A stretch of 64,000 nucleotides of DNA from Pseudomonas graminis (GCF_004364335.1 NZ_SOCR01000008.1:248001-312000), one strand, 5' to 3'; positions 8,563 through 18,249 are shown, numbered from the stretch's first letter. The notes: a model not told the origin generated them from the letters alone. Translations and numbers: made by a program.

Positions 8563-10305
8563 ATGATCTCTATGCTGGAACGGATACCTGTTTTTTCAGG
8601 CGCAGTATTTCTGCTGTGCGCTTTTTCGGCCAAGGCCAGCCCCGATCACCCTGATCAGGCCGCCATTGCCAGCCCGCACCCCATTGCCACCGCCGCCGGC
8701 CGGGAAATCCTGGTCGACGGCGGCAACGCATTCGATGCCGCTATTGCCATCAGCGCAACCCTCGCCGTCGTTGAACCTTACGGGTCGGGCCTCGGCGGCG
8801 GCGGGTTCTTCCTGCTGCGCCAATCCGGCGACCCCGTTCAGTATCAGTTTCTGGACGCACGCGAAAAAGCGCCACTCAAATCCAAACCCAAGATGTTCCA
8901 CCGCAACGGCATCCTCCAGCCGGACCTGTCCCTGAACGGACCTCTCGCGGCCGCCATTCCGGGGCTTCCTGCTGCGTTGGTCGAACTGGCCGAACGCTAT
9001 GGCCGATTGCCGCTTTCGATCTCGCTGGCGCCGGCGATCCGGGTCGCCTACCGCGGCTTCAAGGTGGACAGCGTTTATCGCGAGCGCGCCAGTTGGCGGC
9101 TGTTCGCGTTGCGCAACAACAAGGAGAGCGCGCGCCTGTTCCTGCGCAACAACGACGTGCCGAACCTGGGTGACGTCATTACCCAGCCGGAGCTGGCGCA
9201 GACGCTCGAACGCCTTGCCGACAATGGCCGCTCAGGGTTCTACAGCGGCCTGGTGGCGCAGGCGATGGTCAGTGGCGTGCGTCGCGCCGGGGGCGTCTGG
9301 AATTACCACGACTTTGAAGAATATGAGGTCATCACGCGCACGCCTCTGCGCGTCCAGATGGCCGATCAACGGGAGCTGATCAGCGCACCGCCGCCCTCGG
9401 CAGGCGGCATCGCTCTGGCGCAGAGCCTGTTCATGTTGCAACAGCTGCCGTGGCGGGAGTCAGAGAAAATCCAGCGGGCGCACTTTGTGATCGAGGTGCT
9501 GCGCCGCGCTTACCGTGATCGCGTGTTGCTGGGCGATCCGGATTTCGTGCCCAACCCGGTGGCTCAACTGCTTTCCACTGACTACTTGCTGCAGCTGACC
9601 ACCAGCATCGATCCCCACCGCGCCACGCCCAATAACACCCTGCCCCCCGCGCCGCGTTGGCGTGAGGGCGACAACACCAGCCATTTCGCCGTACTGGATA
9701 ACCAAGGCAACGCCGTGACGGCGACACTGTCGCTAAACCTGCCGTTCGGCTCAGCGTTTACCGTGCCCGGCACCGGGATCCTCCTCAACGATGAGATGGA
9801 CGACTTTGCTATCGACCCCAAAGGTCAGGGCAATTCGGCCTCAGCCGGCGGTCACGCCAAAACCATCGAGCCGGGCAAGAGGCCCCTGTCGAGCATGAGC
9901 CCGAGTTTCATCGAAGGCCCGCAATCGCTCGCCGCGTTCGGCACGCCGGGCGGCAGCCGCATCCCGAGCATGGTGCTGCTGTCGATGCTGCAGTACCTGG
10001 ACGATCAGCCCGTTGCCAGCTGGGCAGCGACGCCGCGCTATCACCACCAGTACACGCCGGATGTGGTCGAGTACGAGCCGGGGACATTCACGGAGCAGGA
10101 ACTGGCCGACCTGCGCGAGCGCGGTTACGCGCTGAAGGAGACAGCGAAGGATTTCGGCAATCAGCAGGTGCTGTTGTGGCACAAGAACAGTGCCCGGGTC
10201 GAAGCGGCCAGTGACCCGCGTGGCATTGGTGTTTCAACGACCTTCAAACCCGATGGCGCGCTGAAGCTGATGCGTACCTGCGCGGATCAGTCCTGTTTGC
10301 CGTAA
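8563..10305 (+). CDS. ggt: Gamma-glutamyltransferase (periplasmic)
   Basis: A ~580-residue Ntn-hydrolase precursor that cleaves gamma-glutamyl bonds of glutathione and transfers the group to acceptors. A signal peptide (RIPVFSGAVFLLCAFSAKAS) targets it to the periplasm. The large subunit has the family motif GNAFDAAIAISATLAVVEPYGSG-like stretch (in two pieces: GGNAFDAAIAISATLAVVEP, YGSGLGGGGFFL). Autoprocessing should occur before the Thr of GDNTSHFAVLD, about residue 372. The small subunit has NDEMDDF and KRPLSSMSPSF, the glycine-rich oxyanion loop being FGTPGGSRIPSM. A TTG at 8548 is also in frame, but the ATG is more likely. The 3' end overlaps the convergent small membrane gene by 19 bases. 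Confidence 0.92.
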   Translation: MISMLERIPVFSGAVFLLCAFSAKASPDHPDQAAIASPHPIATAAGREILVDGGNAFDAAIAISATLAVVEPYGSGLGGGGFFLLRQSGDPVQYQFLDAREKAPLKSKPKMFHRNGILQPDLSLNGPLAAAIPGLPAALVELAERYGRLPLSISLAPAIRVAYRGFKVDSVYRERASWRLFALRNNKESARLFLRNNDVPNLGDVITQPELAQTLERLADNGRSGFYSGLVAQAMVSGVRRAGGVWNYHDFEEYEVITRTPLRVQMADQRELISAPPPSAGGIALAQSLFMLQQLPWRESEKIQRAHFVIEVLRRAYRDRVLLGDPDFVPNPVAQLLSTDYLLQLTTSIDPHRATPNNTLPPAPRWREGDNTSHFAVLDNQGNAVTATLSLNLPFGSAFTVPGTGILLNDEMDDFAIDPKGQGNSASAGGHAKTIEPGKRPLSSMSPSFIEGPQSLAAFGTPGGSRIPSMVLLSMLQYLDDQPVASWAATPRYHHQYTPDVVEYEPGTFTEQELADLRERGYALKETAKDFGNQQVLLWHKNSARVEAASDPRGIGVSTTFKPDGALKLMRTCADQSCLP

Positions 10306-10622
10306 CCGTCGCCGGTGCAGCCCAGGCAGCGAACGAATGCCGCCTTGCCCGGATCTACCACCAGCGCCTTGCCGGTGCGGCCAATGCCGCCGCCTGCAGC
10401 GGTGAACGGCAGTGCAACCACAAACAACCCGGCGCCAATGATGGTGGCAGCGATGAGAATCGGCCGCGCAATCAGCAGGTCGCCGATCATCGCGTAGGCG
10501 GGAGGGCTTTCGATTTCGTAGACGGGATCACCGCTGCCGGTCGCGTCCTGAGCCAGCGCAGGCGTGAATTGCAAGCCGAAGAACACGGCCAGGGTGGCAG
10601 CAAGCATGCGAAACGGGCTCAT
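10287..10622 (-). CDS. Small exported/membrane protein of unknown function
   Basis: A 111-residue protein with an N-terminal signal sequence (MSPFRMLAATLAVFFGLQFT, then PALAQDA as a likely cleavage site). It also has a hydrophobic segment in the middle (PILIAATIIGAGLFVVALPF) and a glycine-rich stretch after it. Two cysteines lie near the end (RCLGCTGDGYG). I do not recognise a characterised family, although similar small proteins sit beside mutM in other pseudomonads. The start at MSPF is chosen for the signal peptide; an extension upstream is open but improbable. It is convergent with ggt, overlapping its 3' end. Confidence 0.7.
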   Translation of the reverse strand: MSPFRMLAATLAVFFGLQFTPALAQDATGSGDPVYEIESPPAYAMIGDLLIARPILIAATIIGAGLFVVALPFTAAGGGIGRTGKALVVDPGKAAFVRCLGCTGDGYGKQD

Positions 10623-10799
10623 GGCATGGTCCTTCAGGCTAAGGCAGATATGAAGCTGTTCACTATAAACAGGGCGAGGGCTTACGCAAGGGGCGGCGTG
10701 TCTCACTGACGACACACGCCCTGTAGGAGGGTTCGGATAAACCATGGGGATCGCAGGGCGGTGTGTAATTGCGGCGGACAAAGCTGCTTCTATCGGCAA

Positions 10800-11612
10800 C
10801 TACTTCTGGCACTTGGGGCAGTAAGCGCTGGCTCGCTGACCCAACTTCACATCTCGCAACGTGGTCCCGCACACCTTGCACGGCTGCTCGCCGCGGCCGT
10901 ATGCAAACAATTCCTGCTGGAAGTAGCCGGGCTGGCCGTCCCCGCCGATGAAATCACGCAGCGTCGTGCCGCCCCGCTCGATGGCTGCAGCCAGGATGCG
11001 TTTGATTTCAATCGCCAGCTTTATATAGCGCGCCTTGGAAACACTCCCGGCGGCGCGGCGCGGATCAATGCCGGCGGCGAACAGTGCTTCGGTCGCATAG
11101 ATATTGCCGACGCCCACGACGATCGCGTTGTCCATGATGAACGGCTTGACCGCCATCGCCCGGCTGCGGGACAGCTCGAACAGCCGCAGTCCGTCGAACA
11201 CGTCCGTCAGCGGTTCCGGCCCGAGGCGCGCGAGCAATTCGTGGTTGAGCGGATCGAGGCTCCAGAGCATGGCGCCGAAACGCCGAGGGTCGGTGTAGCG
11301 CAAGGCCAGGCCTGACTCGAGCTCGATGTCGACGTGCTCGTGCTTGAGCGGCGGCAGACCGGCATCCACCAGGCGCAGATTGCCCGACATGCCAAGATGG
11401 CTGATCAAGGTGCCAACCTCCGCCTGGATCAGCAAATACTTGGCACGTCGCTCGACGGCCACGATTTTCTGCCCCGACAGGCGCACGTCAAGGTCTTCGG
11501 GGATCGGCCAGCGCAGGCGCCGATCACGAACGATCACGCGGCTCACGCGCTGGCCCACCAAATGCGGTGCGATGCCCCGACGGGTGGTTTCGACTTCAGG
11601 TAATTCAGGCAT
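10800..11612 (-). CDS. mutM: Formamidopyrimidine-DNA glycosylase
   Basis: A 270-residue bifunctional DNA glycosylase/AP lyase that removes 8-oxoguanine and formamidopyrimidines. The catalytic N terminus MPELPEVETTRRGI provides Pro2 and Glu3. A conserved lysine lies in RRAKYLLIQ near residue 58. The helix-two-turn-helix contains GVGNIYATEALFAAGI. The C-terminal zinc finger is CKVCGTTL...YCPKCQK. All catalytic elements are present and length matches the family. The HDOD gene lies upstream on the same strand, 39 bases away by the chosen start/stop. Confidence 0.96.
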   Translation of the reverse strand: MPELPEVETTRRGIAPHLVGQRVSRVIVRDRRLRWPIPEDLDVRLSGQKIVAVERRAKYLLIQAEVGTLISHLGMSGNLRLVDAGLPPLKHEHVDIELESGLALRYTDPRRFGAMLWSLDPLNHELLARLGPEPLTDVFDGLRLFELSRSRAMAVKPFIMDNAIVVGVGNIYATEALFAAGIDPRRAAGSVSKARYIKLAIEIKRILAAAIERGGTTLRDFIGGDGQPGYFQQELFAYGRGEQPCKVCGTTLRDVKLGQRASAYCPKCQK

Positions 11613-11650
11613 GGGGCCGCTCGATGAAGGGTGAGGTCAGGCGCGCAGGG

Positions 11651-12517
11651 TCAGTGCGCACTCAGCTCACGAATACTTTCTTTGAGGTTTTCGAAGTCGT
11701 AGCCGGACAAACCGACGTAGTCGAGGACCAGATGACCAATGCTGTTCCACTCGTGGTCGACAGGCTCGTTGCCCAGAACGCGGTGGGATTCGCAGACATG
11801 CTCGGCCATTTTCAAGATGGCCAGCATGTTTTTCAGCGGCGCATTGCGACCCGAGTCGTCCTGAAAAATCGCCAGCGCATTGTGGTGATTGGCAATGGCG
11901 TTGCTGACATGTTCAGGCAAACGCCAGGACTTGGCGGTGAAATAACCGACAACGGCGTGGTTGGTATTCAGCAGCCTGTTCTCGGTGTCGACCACACGGC
12001 ACTCAGCGGTGGCGTTGGAATAGGCTTCTTCGAGCACGCTCATGTAATCAGGGAACCGCTTGATCATCAGCGGCACGCCGCAGTCATGAAACAGACCCAG
12101 CGCGTAGGATTCGTCGACTGTTTGCGAGCCGATGCGCTTGGCGATCGTCAGACTGGTCATCGCCACGTCCTGGGCGGTGTCCCAGAAACGGTTGAGCACG
12201 ACGATGGTTTCGTCGCTCATCTCGCCCTTGATCGACTGCGCGTTGATCAGGTTGATGACCGAGCGACTGCCGAGCAGATTCACCGCCCGCTGAATCGAGG
12301 CGATTTTATTGCTCAGGCCGTAATGGCTGGAATTGACGATTTTCAGCAGCGCGCCGGAGAGCCCCGGATCCTGGGCGATCAACCGGGCGATGGCACCCAG
12401 GTCAGGGTCGGGCATGTACTGCTCCATCTGCAAATCAACCATGATTTGCGGCTGGGGCGGAACGCTGATGCCTTGTAACGCCTGCTGGATCTGCTCGGAC
12501 GTAAGCTCTTGGGACAT
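11651..12517 (-). CDS. HDOD-domain signalling protein
   Basis: A 288-residue protein built around an HDOD domain, a catalytically degenerate relative of HD phosphohydrolases found in bacterial signal transduction. The segment PPQPQIMVDLQMEQYMPDPD is followed by LARLIAQDPGLSGALLKIVN-like helices (seen as IARLIAQDPGLSGALLKIVN) and a run SIQRAVNLLGSRSVINLINA, which is the classic HDOD core. No output domain is fused, so it probably acts through partners. The start MSQELTSEQIQ is chosen over an upstream ATG at 12574, because the added residues are not family-like. Position beside mutM matches P. aeruginosa. Confidence 0.88.
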   Translation of the reverse strand: MSQELTSEQIQQALQGISVPPQPQIMVDLQMEQYMPDPDLGAIARLIAQDPGLSGALLKIVNSSHYGLSNKIASIQRAVNLLGSRSVINLINAQSIKGEMSDETIVVLNRFWDTAQDVAMTSLTIAKRIGSQTVDESYALGLFHDCGVPLMIKRFPDYMSVLEEAYSNATAECRVVDTENRLLNTNHAVVGYFTAKSWRLPEHVSNAIANHHNALAIFQDDSGRNAPLKNMLAILKMAEHVCESHRVLGNEPVDHEWNSIGHLVLDYVGLSGYDFENLKESIRELSAH

Positions 12518-12684
12518 AACTTCACACTCGGGGTCAGGCCACGATTCTAACCCCTCGCGGCCATGCGTCGACAACTGGATGACGATTCAACGGATCCGAC
12601 GGACAGCCAGACGGTAATCGAGCACGGCGCGCCCGCCAGCCGGTTGACGCGCTATACTCCCGCTCTTTTTTCCGGAGCGACGTC

Positions 12685-13881
12685 ATGTCCCTGCCTAGCT
12701 TGCGCCTCAAGCCCAACGCCGATCGCCGTTTGCGCAACGGTCATTTGTGGGTCTACAGCAACGAAATCGACGTCGCTGCCACCCCGCTCAACGGCTTTGC
12801 TCCGGGCGCTCAAGCCATTCTGGAAGCTGCGGGCGGCAAGCCGCTGGGCATCGTGGCAATGAGCCCGCAAAACCTGATCTGCGCACGTTTGCTGTCCCGC
12901 GACGTCAAGCTGCCCCTCGATAAATCGCTGCTCGTTCATCGTTTGAATGTCTGCCTGTCGCTGCGCGAGCGTCTGTTCGACAAGCCGTTCTACCGCCTGG
13001 TCTACGGCGACTCGGACCTGCTGCCGGGTCTGGTGGTGGATCGATTTGGCGACATTCTGGTGGTGCAGCTGGCGTCAGCGGCCATGGAGCAGCTCAAGGA
13101 CGACGTGCTCGCAGCGCTGATTCAAGTGATCAAGCCAAGTGGCATTCTGCTCAAGAACGACTCCGCTGCTCGCGACGCCGAAGGGCTGAACCGCTACGTT
13201 GAAACCGCGTTCGGTCTGGTGCCGGAGTGGGTCGCGCTGGAAGAAAACGGCGTGAAGTTCGAAGCGCCGGTGATGGAAGGCCAGAAGACCGGCTGGTTCT
13301 ACGATCACCGCATGAACCGCGCGCGCCTGGCGCCGTACGCCAAGGGCAAGCGCGTGCTGGATCTGTTCAGCTACATCGGCGGCTGGGGCATCCAGGCCGG
13401 TGCGTTCGGCGCCAGCGAAGTGTTCTGCGTCGATGCTTCTGCCTTTGCGCTGGACGGTGTGGAGCGCAATGCGGCACTGAACGGTTTCGCAGAGAAGGTC
13501 ACCTGCATCGAAGGCGACGTGTTTGAGGCGCTGAAGGAGCTGAAAGCGGCTGAGGAGCGTTTCGACGTGATCATCGCCGATCCGCCCGCGTTCATCAAAC
13601 GCAAGAAAGATATGAAAAACGGCGAAGGCGCCTACCGCCGCCTGAACGAGCAAGCCATGCGTCTGCTCAGCAAGGACGGCATTCTGGTCAGCGCTTCCTG
13701 CTCGATGCACCTGCCGGAGGACGACCTGCAAAACATCCTCCTCACCAGCGCCCGCCACCTGGACCGCAACATCCAGTTGCTCGAGCGCGGCGGCCAGGGC
13801 CCGGACCACCCGGTCCACCCCGCAATCCCCGAAACACGCTACATCAAAAGCATCACCTGCCGGTTGTTACCCAACAGCTGA
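12685..13881 (+). CDS. rlmI: 23S rRNA (cytosine(1962)-C(5))-methyltransferase RlmI-like
   Basis: A 398-residue SAM-dependent methyltransferase of the RlmI/YccW family, predicted to make m5C1962 in 23S rRNA. The N-terminal PUA domain begins LRLKPNADRRLRNGHLWVYS. A central linker leads to the Rossmann domain with VLDLFSYIGGWGIQAGAFGA (SAM motif) and FDVIIADPPAFIKRKKDMKN, the DPP catalytic motif. A late SASCSMHL carries the cysteine-containing motif. The ATG follows GGAG. The gene stands alone, followed by a REP/minisatellite element. Confidence 0.9.
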   Translation: MSLPSLRLKPNADRRLRNGHLWVYSNEIDVAATPLNGFAPGAQAILEAAGGKPLGIVAMSPQNLICARLLSRDVKLPLDKSLLVHRLNVCLSLRERLFDKPFYRLVYGDSDLLPGLVVDRFGDILVVQLASAAMEQLKDDVLAALIQVIKPSGILLKNDSAARDAEGLNRYVETAFGLVPEWVALEENGVKFEAPVMEGQKTGWFYDHRMNRARLAPYAKGKRVLDLFSYIGGWGIQAGAFGASEVFCVDASAFALDGVERNAALNGFAEKVTCIEGDVFEALKELKAAEERFDVIIADPPAFIKRKKDMKNGEGAYRRLNEQAMRLLSKDGILVSASCSMHLPEDDLQNILLTSARHLDRNIQLLERGGQGPDHPVHPAIPETRYIKSITCRLLPNS

Positions 13882-13902
13882 TGTGGCGCCTGGACTGACG
13901 CC

Positions 13903-14073
13903 TTCGCGGGCAAGCGCGCTCCTACACCGACCGCGCAGGCCCGCGACGTTTCCGTTGTCCGCGTTGTCCGCGTTGTCCGCGTTGTCCGCGTTGTCCGCGT
14001 TGTCCGCGTTGTCCGCTAGACGATGTGGCCAGCAGAAGACGCGGTCAACTGTAGGAGCGCGCTTGCCCGCGAA
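13903..14073. repeat. Inverted REP pair enclosing a 7 x 9-bp minisatellite
   Basis: Two inverted copies of the 'gcgggcaagcgcgctcctac' REP lie at 13903-13925 and 14051-14073. Between them, at 13954-14016, seven perfect head-to-tail copies of GTTGTCCGC occur. The remaining rlmI-ilvD gap to 14335 (about 260 bases) shows no gene; it should contain the ilvD promoter. Confidence 0.9.
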
Positions 14074-14335
14074 AAGCCCTGAAAGTCACCAGAGCACCCG
14101 AATCAGCCCTGAGACCTGACAGCCGCCACTTCCCACCATTCCCTCCCGCCCCCACAGGTGTAGAATCACCGCTATTCATCGCCAGTCATCCCCGGCGGGT
14201 TTATGAGCTCAGGCTGGGCGTACGGTGATCCCGTATCGTTCGGTTTCTTCGCTGCATCCGGTCACTGCCTTTTGCACACGACGTCACTAGAAGCTCACTC
14301 CCTTCCTCATTCAGCCGATTAGCCGGAGTGTTCCA

Positions 14336-16183
14336 ATGCCTGATTACCGTTCGAAAACGTCCACCCACGGCCGCAATATGGCCGGCGCGCGCGCTTTGTG
14401 GCGTGCCACGGGCATGAAGGACGACGATTTCAAAAAGCCGATCATCGCCATCGCCAACTCGTTCACCCAGTTCGTGCCGGGCCACGTCCACTTGAAGGAT
14501 CTGGGTCAGCTGGTGGCGCGCGAGATCGAAAGAGCAGGCGGCGTCGCCAAGGAATTCAACACCATCGCGGTGGATGACGGCATCGCCATGGGCCATGACG
14601 GCATGCTGTATTCGCTGCCAAGCCGCGAGATCATCGCCGACTCGGTCGAGTACATGGTCAACGCCCACTGCGCCGATGCCATCGTCTGCATCTCAAACTG
14701 CGACAAGATCACCCCCGGCATGCTCATGGCTGCATTGCGCCTGAACATTCCGGTGATCTTCGTATCCGGCGGTCCGATGGAAGCCGGCAAGACCAAGCTC
14801 GCGAGCCACGGCCTGGATTTGGTCGACGCCATGGTCATTGCCGCCGACCCTACCGCCTCCGACGAGAAAGTCGCCGAGTACGAGCGCAGCGCTTGCCCGA
14901 CGTGTGGTTCGTGCTCCGGGATGTTCACCGCCAACTCGATGAACTGCCTGGTTGAAGCCCTTGGCCTTGCGCTGCCGGGCAACGGCTCGACGCTGGCGAC
15001 TCACTCCGATCGCGAAGAGCTGTTCCTGCAGGCCGGCCGCACCATCGTCGACCTGTGCAAAACCTACTACAAAGATAACGACGACTCGGTGCTTCCGCGC
15101 AACATCGCCAACTTCAAGGCTTTTGAAAACGCGATGACTCTGGACATCGCCATGGGCGGTTCGACCAACACCATCCTGCATTTGCTGGCCGCTGCTCAGG
15201 AAGCCGAGATTGCATTCGACCTGCGTGACATCGATCGCCTGTCGCGCCGCGTGCCTCAGCTGTGCAAAGTGGCACCGAACATCCAGAAGTACCACATGGA
15301 AGACGTCCACCGCGCCGGCGGCATCTTCAGCATTCTGGGCTCGCTGGCCCGTGGCGGCCTGCTGCACACCGACTTGCCGACCGTGCACAGCAAATCCATG
15401 GAAGCAGCCATCGCCAAGTGGGACATCACCCAGACTGACGACGAAGCGGTGCATCACTTCTTCAAAGCGGGCCCTGCCGGTATCCCGACCCAGACGGCCT
15501 TCAGCCAGTCGACCCGTTGGGAAACCCTGGACGACGACCGCGAGAACGGCTGCATCCGCAGCGTCGAGCACGCCTACTCCCAGGAAGGCGGCCTGGCCGT
15601 GCTGTACGGCAACATCGCAGTGGACGGCTGCGTGGTGAAAACCGCCGGTGTGGACGAGTCGATTCATGTGTTCGAAGGCAACGCCAAGATTTTCGAAAGC
15701 CAGGACAGCGCCGTGCGCGGCATTCTGGCCGACGAGGTGAAGGCCGGCGACATCGTGATCATCCGTTACGAAGGCCCGAAAGGCGGCCCGGGCATGCAGG
15801 AAATGCTGTACCCGACGTCGTACCTGAAATCCAAAGGCCTGGGCAAAGACTGTGCGCTGCTGACCGACGGGCGTTTCTCGGGCGGGACCTCCGGCCTGTC
15901 CATCGGCCACGCTTCTCCTGAAGCCGCAGCCGGCGGCGCAATTGGTCTGGTGCGTGACGGCGACAAGGTACTGATCGACATTCCGAATCGCTCGATCAAT
16001 CTGATGATCGACGACGCAGAAATGGCAGAACGTCGCGCCGAGCAGGACAAGAAAGGCTGGAAACCTGTTGAGTCGCGCCCGCGCAAAGTGACCACCGCCC
16101 TCAAGGCCTACGCCCTGCTGGCAACCAGCGCCGACAAAGGTGCCGTGCGTGACAAGGCGATGCTGGACAAGCTGGTGCCGTAA
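14336..16183 (+). CDS. ilvD: Dihydroxy-acid dehydratase
   Basis: A 615-residue Fe-S dehydratase converting 2,3-dihydroxy-isovalerate and -3-methylvalerate to the 2-keto acids for valine, leucine and isoleucine synthesis. Cluster and active-site cysteines are visible in CISNCDKITPGMLMAALRLN and in CPTCGSCSGMFTANSMNCL. The C-terminal LLTDGRFSGGTSGLSIGHAS is the family signature. A GGAG lies before the ATG. It stands alone and ends in a strong hairpin terminator just after the stop. Confidence 0.97.
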   Translation: MPDYRSKTSTHGRNMAGARALWRATGMKDDDFKKPIIAIANSFTQFVPGHVHLKDLGQLVAREIERAGGVAKEFNTIAVDDGIAMGHDGMLYSLPSREIIADSVEYMVNAHCADAIVCISNCDKITPGMLMAALRLNIPVIFVSGGPMEAGKTKLASHGLDLVDAMVIAADPTASDEKVAEYERSACPTCGSCSGMFTANSMNCLVEALGLALPGNGSTLATHSDREELFLQAGRTIVDLCKTYYKDNDDSVLPRNIANFKAFENAMTLDIAMGGSTNTILHLLAAAQEAEIAFDLRDIDRLSRRVPQLCKVAPNIQKYHMEDVHRAGGIFSILGSLARGGLLHTDLPTVHSKSMEAAIAKWDITQTDDEAVHHFFKAGPAGIPTQTAFSQSTRWETLDDDRENGCIRSVEHAYSQEGGLAVLYGNIAVDGCVVKTAGVDESIHVFEGNAKIFESQDSAVRGILADEVKAGDIVIIRYEGPKGGPGMQEMLYPTSYLKSKGLGKDCALLTDGRFSGGTSGLSIGHASPEAAAGGAIGLVRDGDKVLIDIPNRSINLMIDDAEMAERRAEQDKKGWKPVESRPRKVTTALKAYALLATSADKGAVRDKAMLDKLVP

Positions 16184-16198
16184 GCATCACCCCGCACT

Positions 16199-16231
16199 GA
16201 AAAACACCCCGCATGTCGGGGTGTTTTTTTG
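16199..16231 (+). terminator. Rho-independent terminator after ilvD
   Basis: A hairpin with arms AACACCCCG and CGGGGTGTT separated by a four-base loop is followed by seven Ts. It sits 15 bases after the ilvD stop. Confidence 0.9.
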
Positions 16232-16328
16232 TCTGCCAGCCGCTTAGAGGAGGTAAGGCTCGAACATGCGTTCAACCTCCAACCCGGGCCTTCAGTTTCG
16301 CCGCCAACAGAACCGGACACGGGCGGTT

Positions 16329-16793
16329 TCATGCGCCAATGGCCACAGTGATCGCCCCCAGCAGCAGGCAAAGACTGGCGACCAACGTTAAACGCAGACG
16401 CATCGGCAAATACCAGTCGGGCAGTGTTGCGGCTTTCACCAGACGTCGGTCCTGCCAGTAGTGCGCGACGAAACCGAAAATCAACAGCAAAAGCCCCAGT
16501 GGTGCCGGCAATAACAGAGCAGGCCAGGCGATCAGCGCCGGGATGACACTCCAGATGAACCGCCCGCGACACTGATCGGCATCCAAGCCTTGCAGGGTCA
16601 TGGCAAACCCCCAATGCAGCGCGCCCACAAAGCTCAGGATCACGGCTCCGTAAGCGACCAGCGCTTGCGTCAGGAAAGGGCGGTACTGGACTGAAAACAG
16701 GATCAGCAACAGCAGCCCAACGAACGGCAGCAGACCACCATAGCCCAGCAGGGCGACGTACCTTGGCGACGAAGACAGCGACAACGCTTTCAT
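16329..16793 (-). CDS. DUF3429 membrane protein
   Basis: A 154-residue inner-membrane protein with about five hydrophobic segments. The DUF3429 hallmark is seen in VALLGYGGLLPFVGLLLLIL and in GAVILSFVGALHWGFAM, with a later segment FIWSVIPALIAWPALLL. The WYLPMRLRLT stretch precedes the last helix. The function of the family is unknown. It is divergent from the cryptochrome gene, and the ~140-base gap between them probably carries both promoters. Confidence 0.85.
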   Translation of the reverse strand: MKALSLSSSPRYVALLGYGGLLPFVGLLLLILFSVQYRPFLTQALVAYGAVILSFVGALHWGFAMTLQGLDADQCRGRFIWSVIPALIAWPALLLPAPLGLLLLIFGFVAHYWQDRRLVKAATLPDWYLPMRLRLTLVASLCLLLGAITVAIGA

Positions 16794-16935
16794 TTAAGTC
16801 CCTTCCAGTCTTTTACTTGCAAGACTATGGCTCAAAAGTGCAATCCTGTTTAGCTTCTCTTCGCTCGACCGGAAAAAGGACCGCGTCCTGTACCCACTGA
16901 TCAAGGCCTTGATCCATAGACGCTGAGACTTTCAC

Positions 16936-18205
16936 ATGAATACGTTGATCTATTGGTTTCGTCAGGACCTTCGACTTGCCGACAACCCCGCGTTCACTCA
17001 GGCCTGCGAGCAGGCTCGCCTGTTGCTGCCGGTGTATTGCGCGCCGACAGCGGGTCCAACGCAGTGGGGATTCGAGCGCATTGGCGCCCATCACCAGTAT
17101 TTCGAGCAATCAGCGGTCAGCGCACTGGCCGAGCAGTTGCGCGTTCGCGGCAGTGGGTTGATGCAGATTGGAGGTGATCCGGTTGAGCGACTTGTCGCCT
17201 TGGCCCACGATCTGGGTATCGATACGATCGTCTGCGAACGCATCGCGGCGCCGGAAGAGGAGGCTGAAGTTCACGCCCTTCGAGCCGCAGGATTGACCGT
17301 GGAAGATCACTGGCAGTCGACGCTGTTTTCGCCGGATGAGTTGCCGATGGCGGTCGAGGAACTGCCTGATGTGTTCAGCAGCTTTCGGCGTCTTGTGGAA
17401 AAAGCCCACTCTGCACCACGTGTCGTCGTACCGACGCCAATGACAATTCCCTGCGCTGCCCCAAGGCTTGAGCCTCGAACCGGTCACGCTGCACGCGCCT
17501 GCACTTCTGGATTCCCGCTCGGCATTTCCGTATCAAAATCAGGCTTACCACGGCGGCGAGCAGACGGCTATCGAACATCTGCAGCAGTATTTCCGCCGGG
17601 GTCTGGCGAACAGCTACAAAGCCACGCGCAACAACCTGAGCGCAGTAGACGACTCGACCAAGTTTTCGCCCTGGCTTGCGCGGGGTTCGCTGTCAGCACC
17701 GCAGATTGACCAGGCACTGAAGGCTTTCGAGGCCGAATACGGTGCCAACGACAGCACGTACTGGATTTATTTCGAGTTGCTGTGGCGCGATTACTTCCGC
17801 TTGCTGCACCTGAAATATGGTCGTCTGCTGTACCGCGCCAGCGGCCTGAAAGGTGGCAGCGAACCGGGCCACAACCCGCAGGGGTTTGCGCGCTGGTGTC
17901 GGGGTGAAACCGGAGAGGCATTGATTGACGCGGGTATGCGGGAATTGGCGGCGACGGGGTATTTGTCCAACCGAATGCGCCAGATCGTCGCCAGTTACCT
18001 GATCTTCGATCTCAAGGGCGACTGGCGCGCCGGGGCTGCGTGGTTCGAGGCGCAGCTGGTGGATTACGACGTCTACAGCAATCAGGGCAATTGGCTTTAT
18101 ATCGCCGGCTACGGAACGGACCCGAGGGGCGGTCGGCGCTTCAACACCACGAAGCAGGCTGACGAACACGATGCCGACGGCGCGTACCGCAGGTTATGGG
18201 CCTGA
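16936..18205 (+). pseudogene. DASH-type cryptochrome/photolyase, frameshifted
   Basis: A flavoprotein of the cryptochrome-DASH family in two frames. The first frame, from the ATG at 16936, gives the N-terminal Rossmann domain (TLIYWFRQDLRLADNPAFTQ, LLLPVYCAPT) up to VPTPMT near 17445. The second frame resumes at FPALPQGLSLEPVTLHAP and covers the FAD-binding domain: STKFSPWLARGSLSAPQ, YWIYFELLWRDYF, GMRELAATGYLSNRMRQIV and QGNWLYIAGYGTDPRGGRRF. The end (RFNTTKQADEHDADGAYRRLW) is DASH-like. A single extra base near 17445-17447 explains the break. The total coding length of about 423 codons is slightly short but near the family norm. It may be a true pseudogene or a sequencing indel. Confidence 0.85.
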
Positions 18206-18210
18206 CAGAG

Positions 18211-18239
18211 CGCGGCACGGCAAATCACCGTGCCACGCG
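18211..18239. terminator. Hairpin between convergent cryptochrome and pchP genes
   Basis: A GC-rich inverted repeat (gcggcacgg ... ccgtgccacgc) with an AT-rich loop lies between the two convergent stop codons. No strong T tract follows, so its termination role is inferred from position. Confidence 0.5.
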
Positions 18240-18249
18240 ATGAGACGGC

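Noticed and set aside
13954..14016. CRISPR-like repeated array
   Set aside because: The 9-bp units are adjacent without spacers, so it is a minisatellite.
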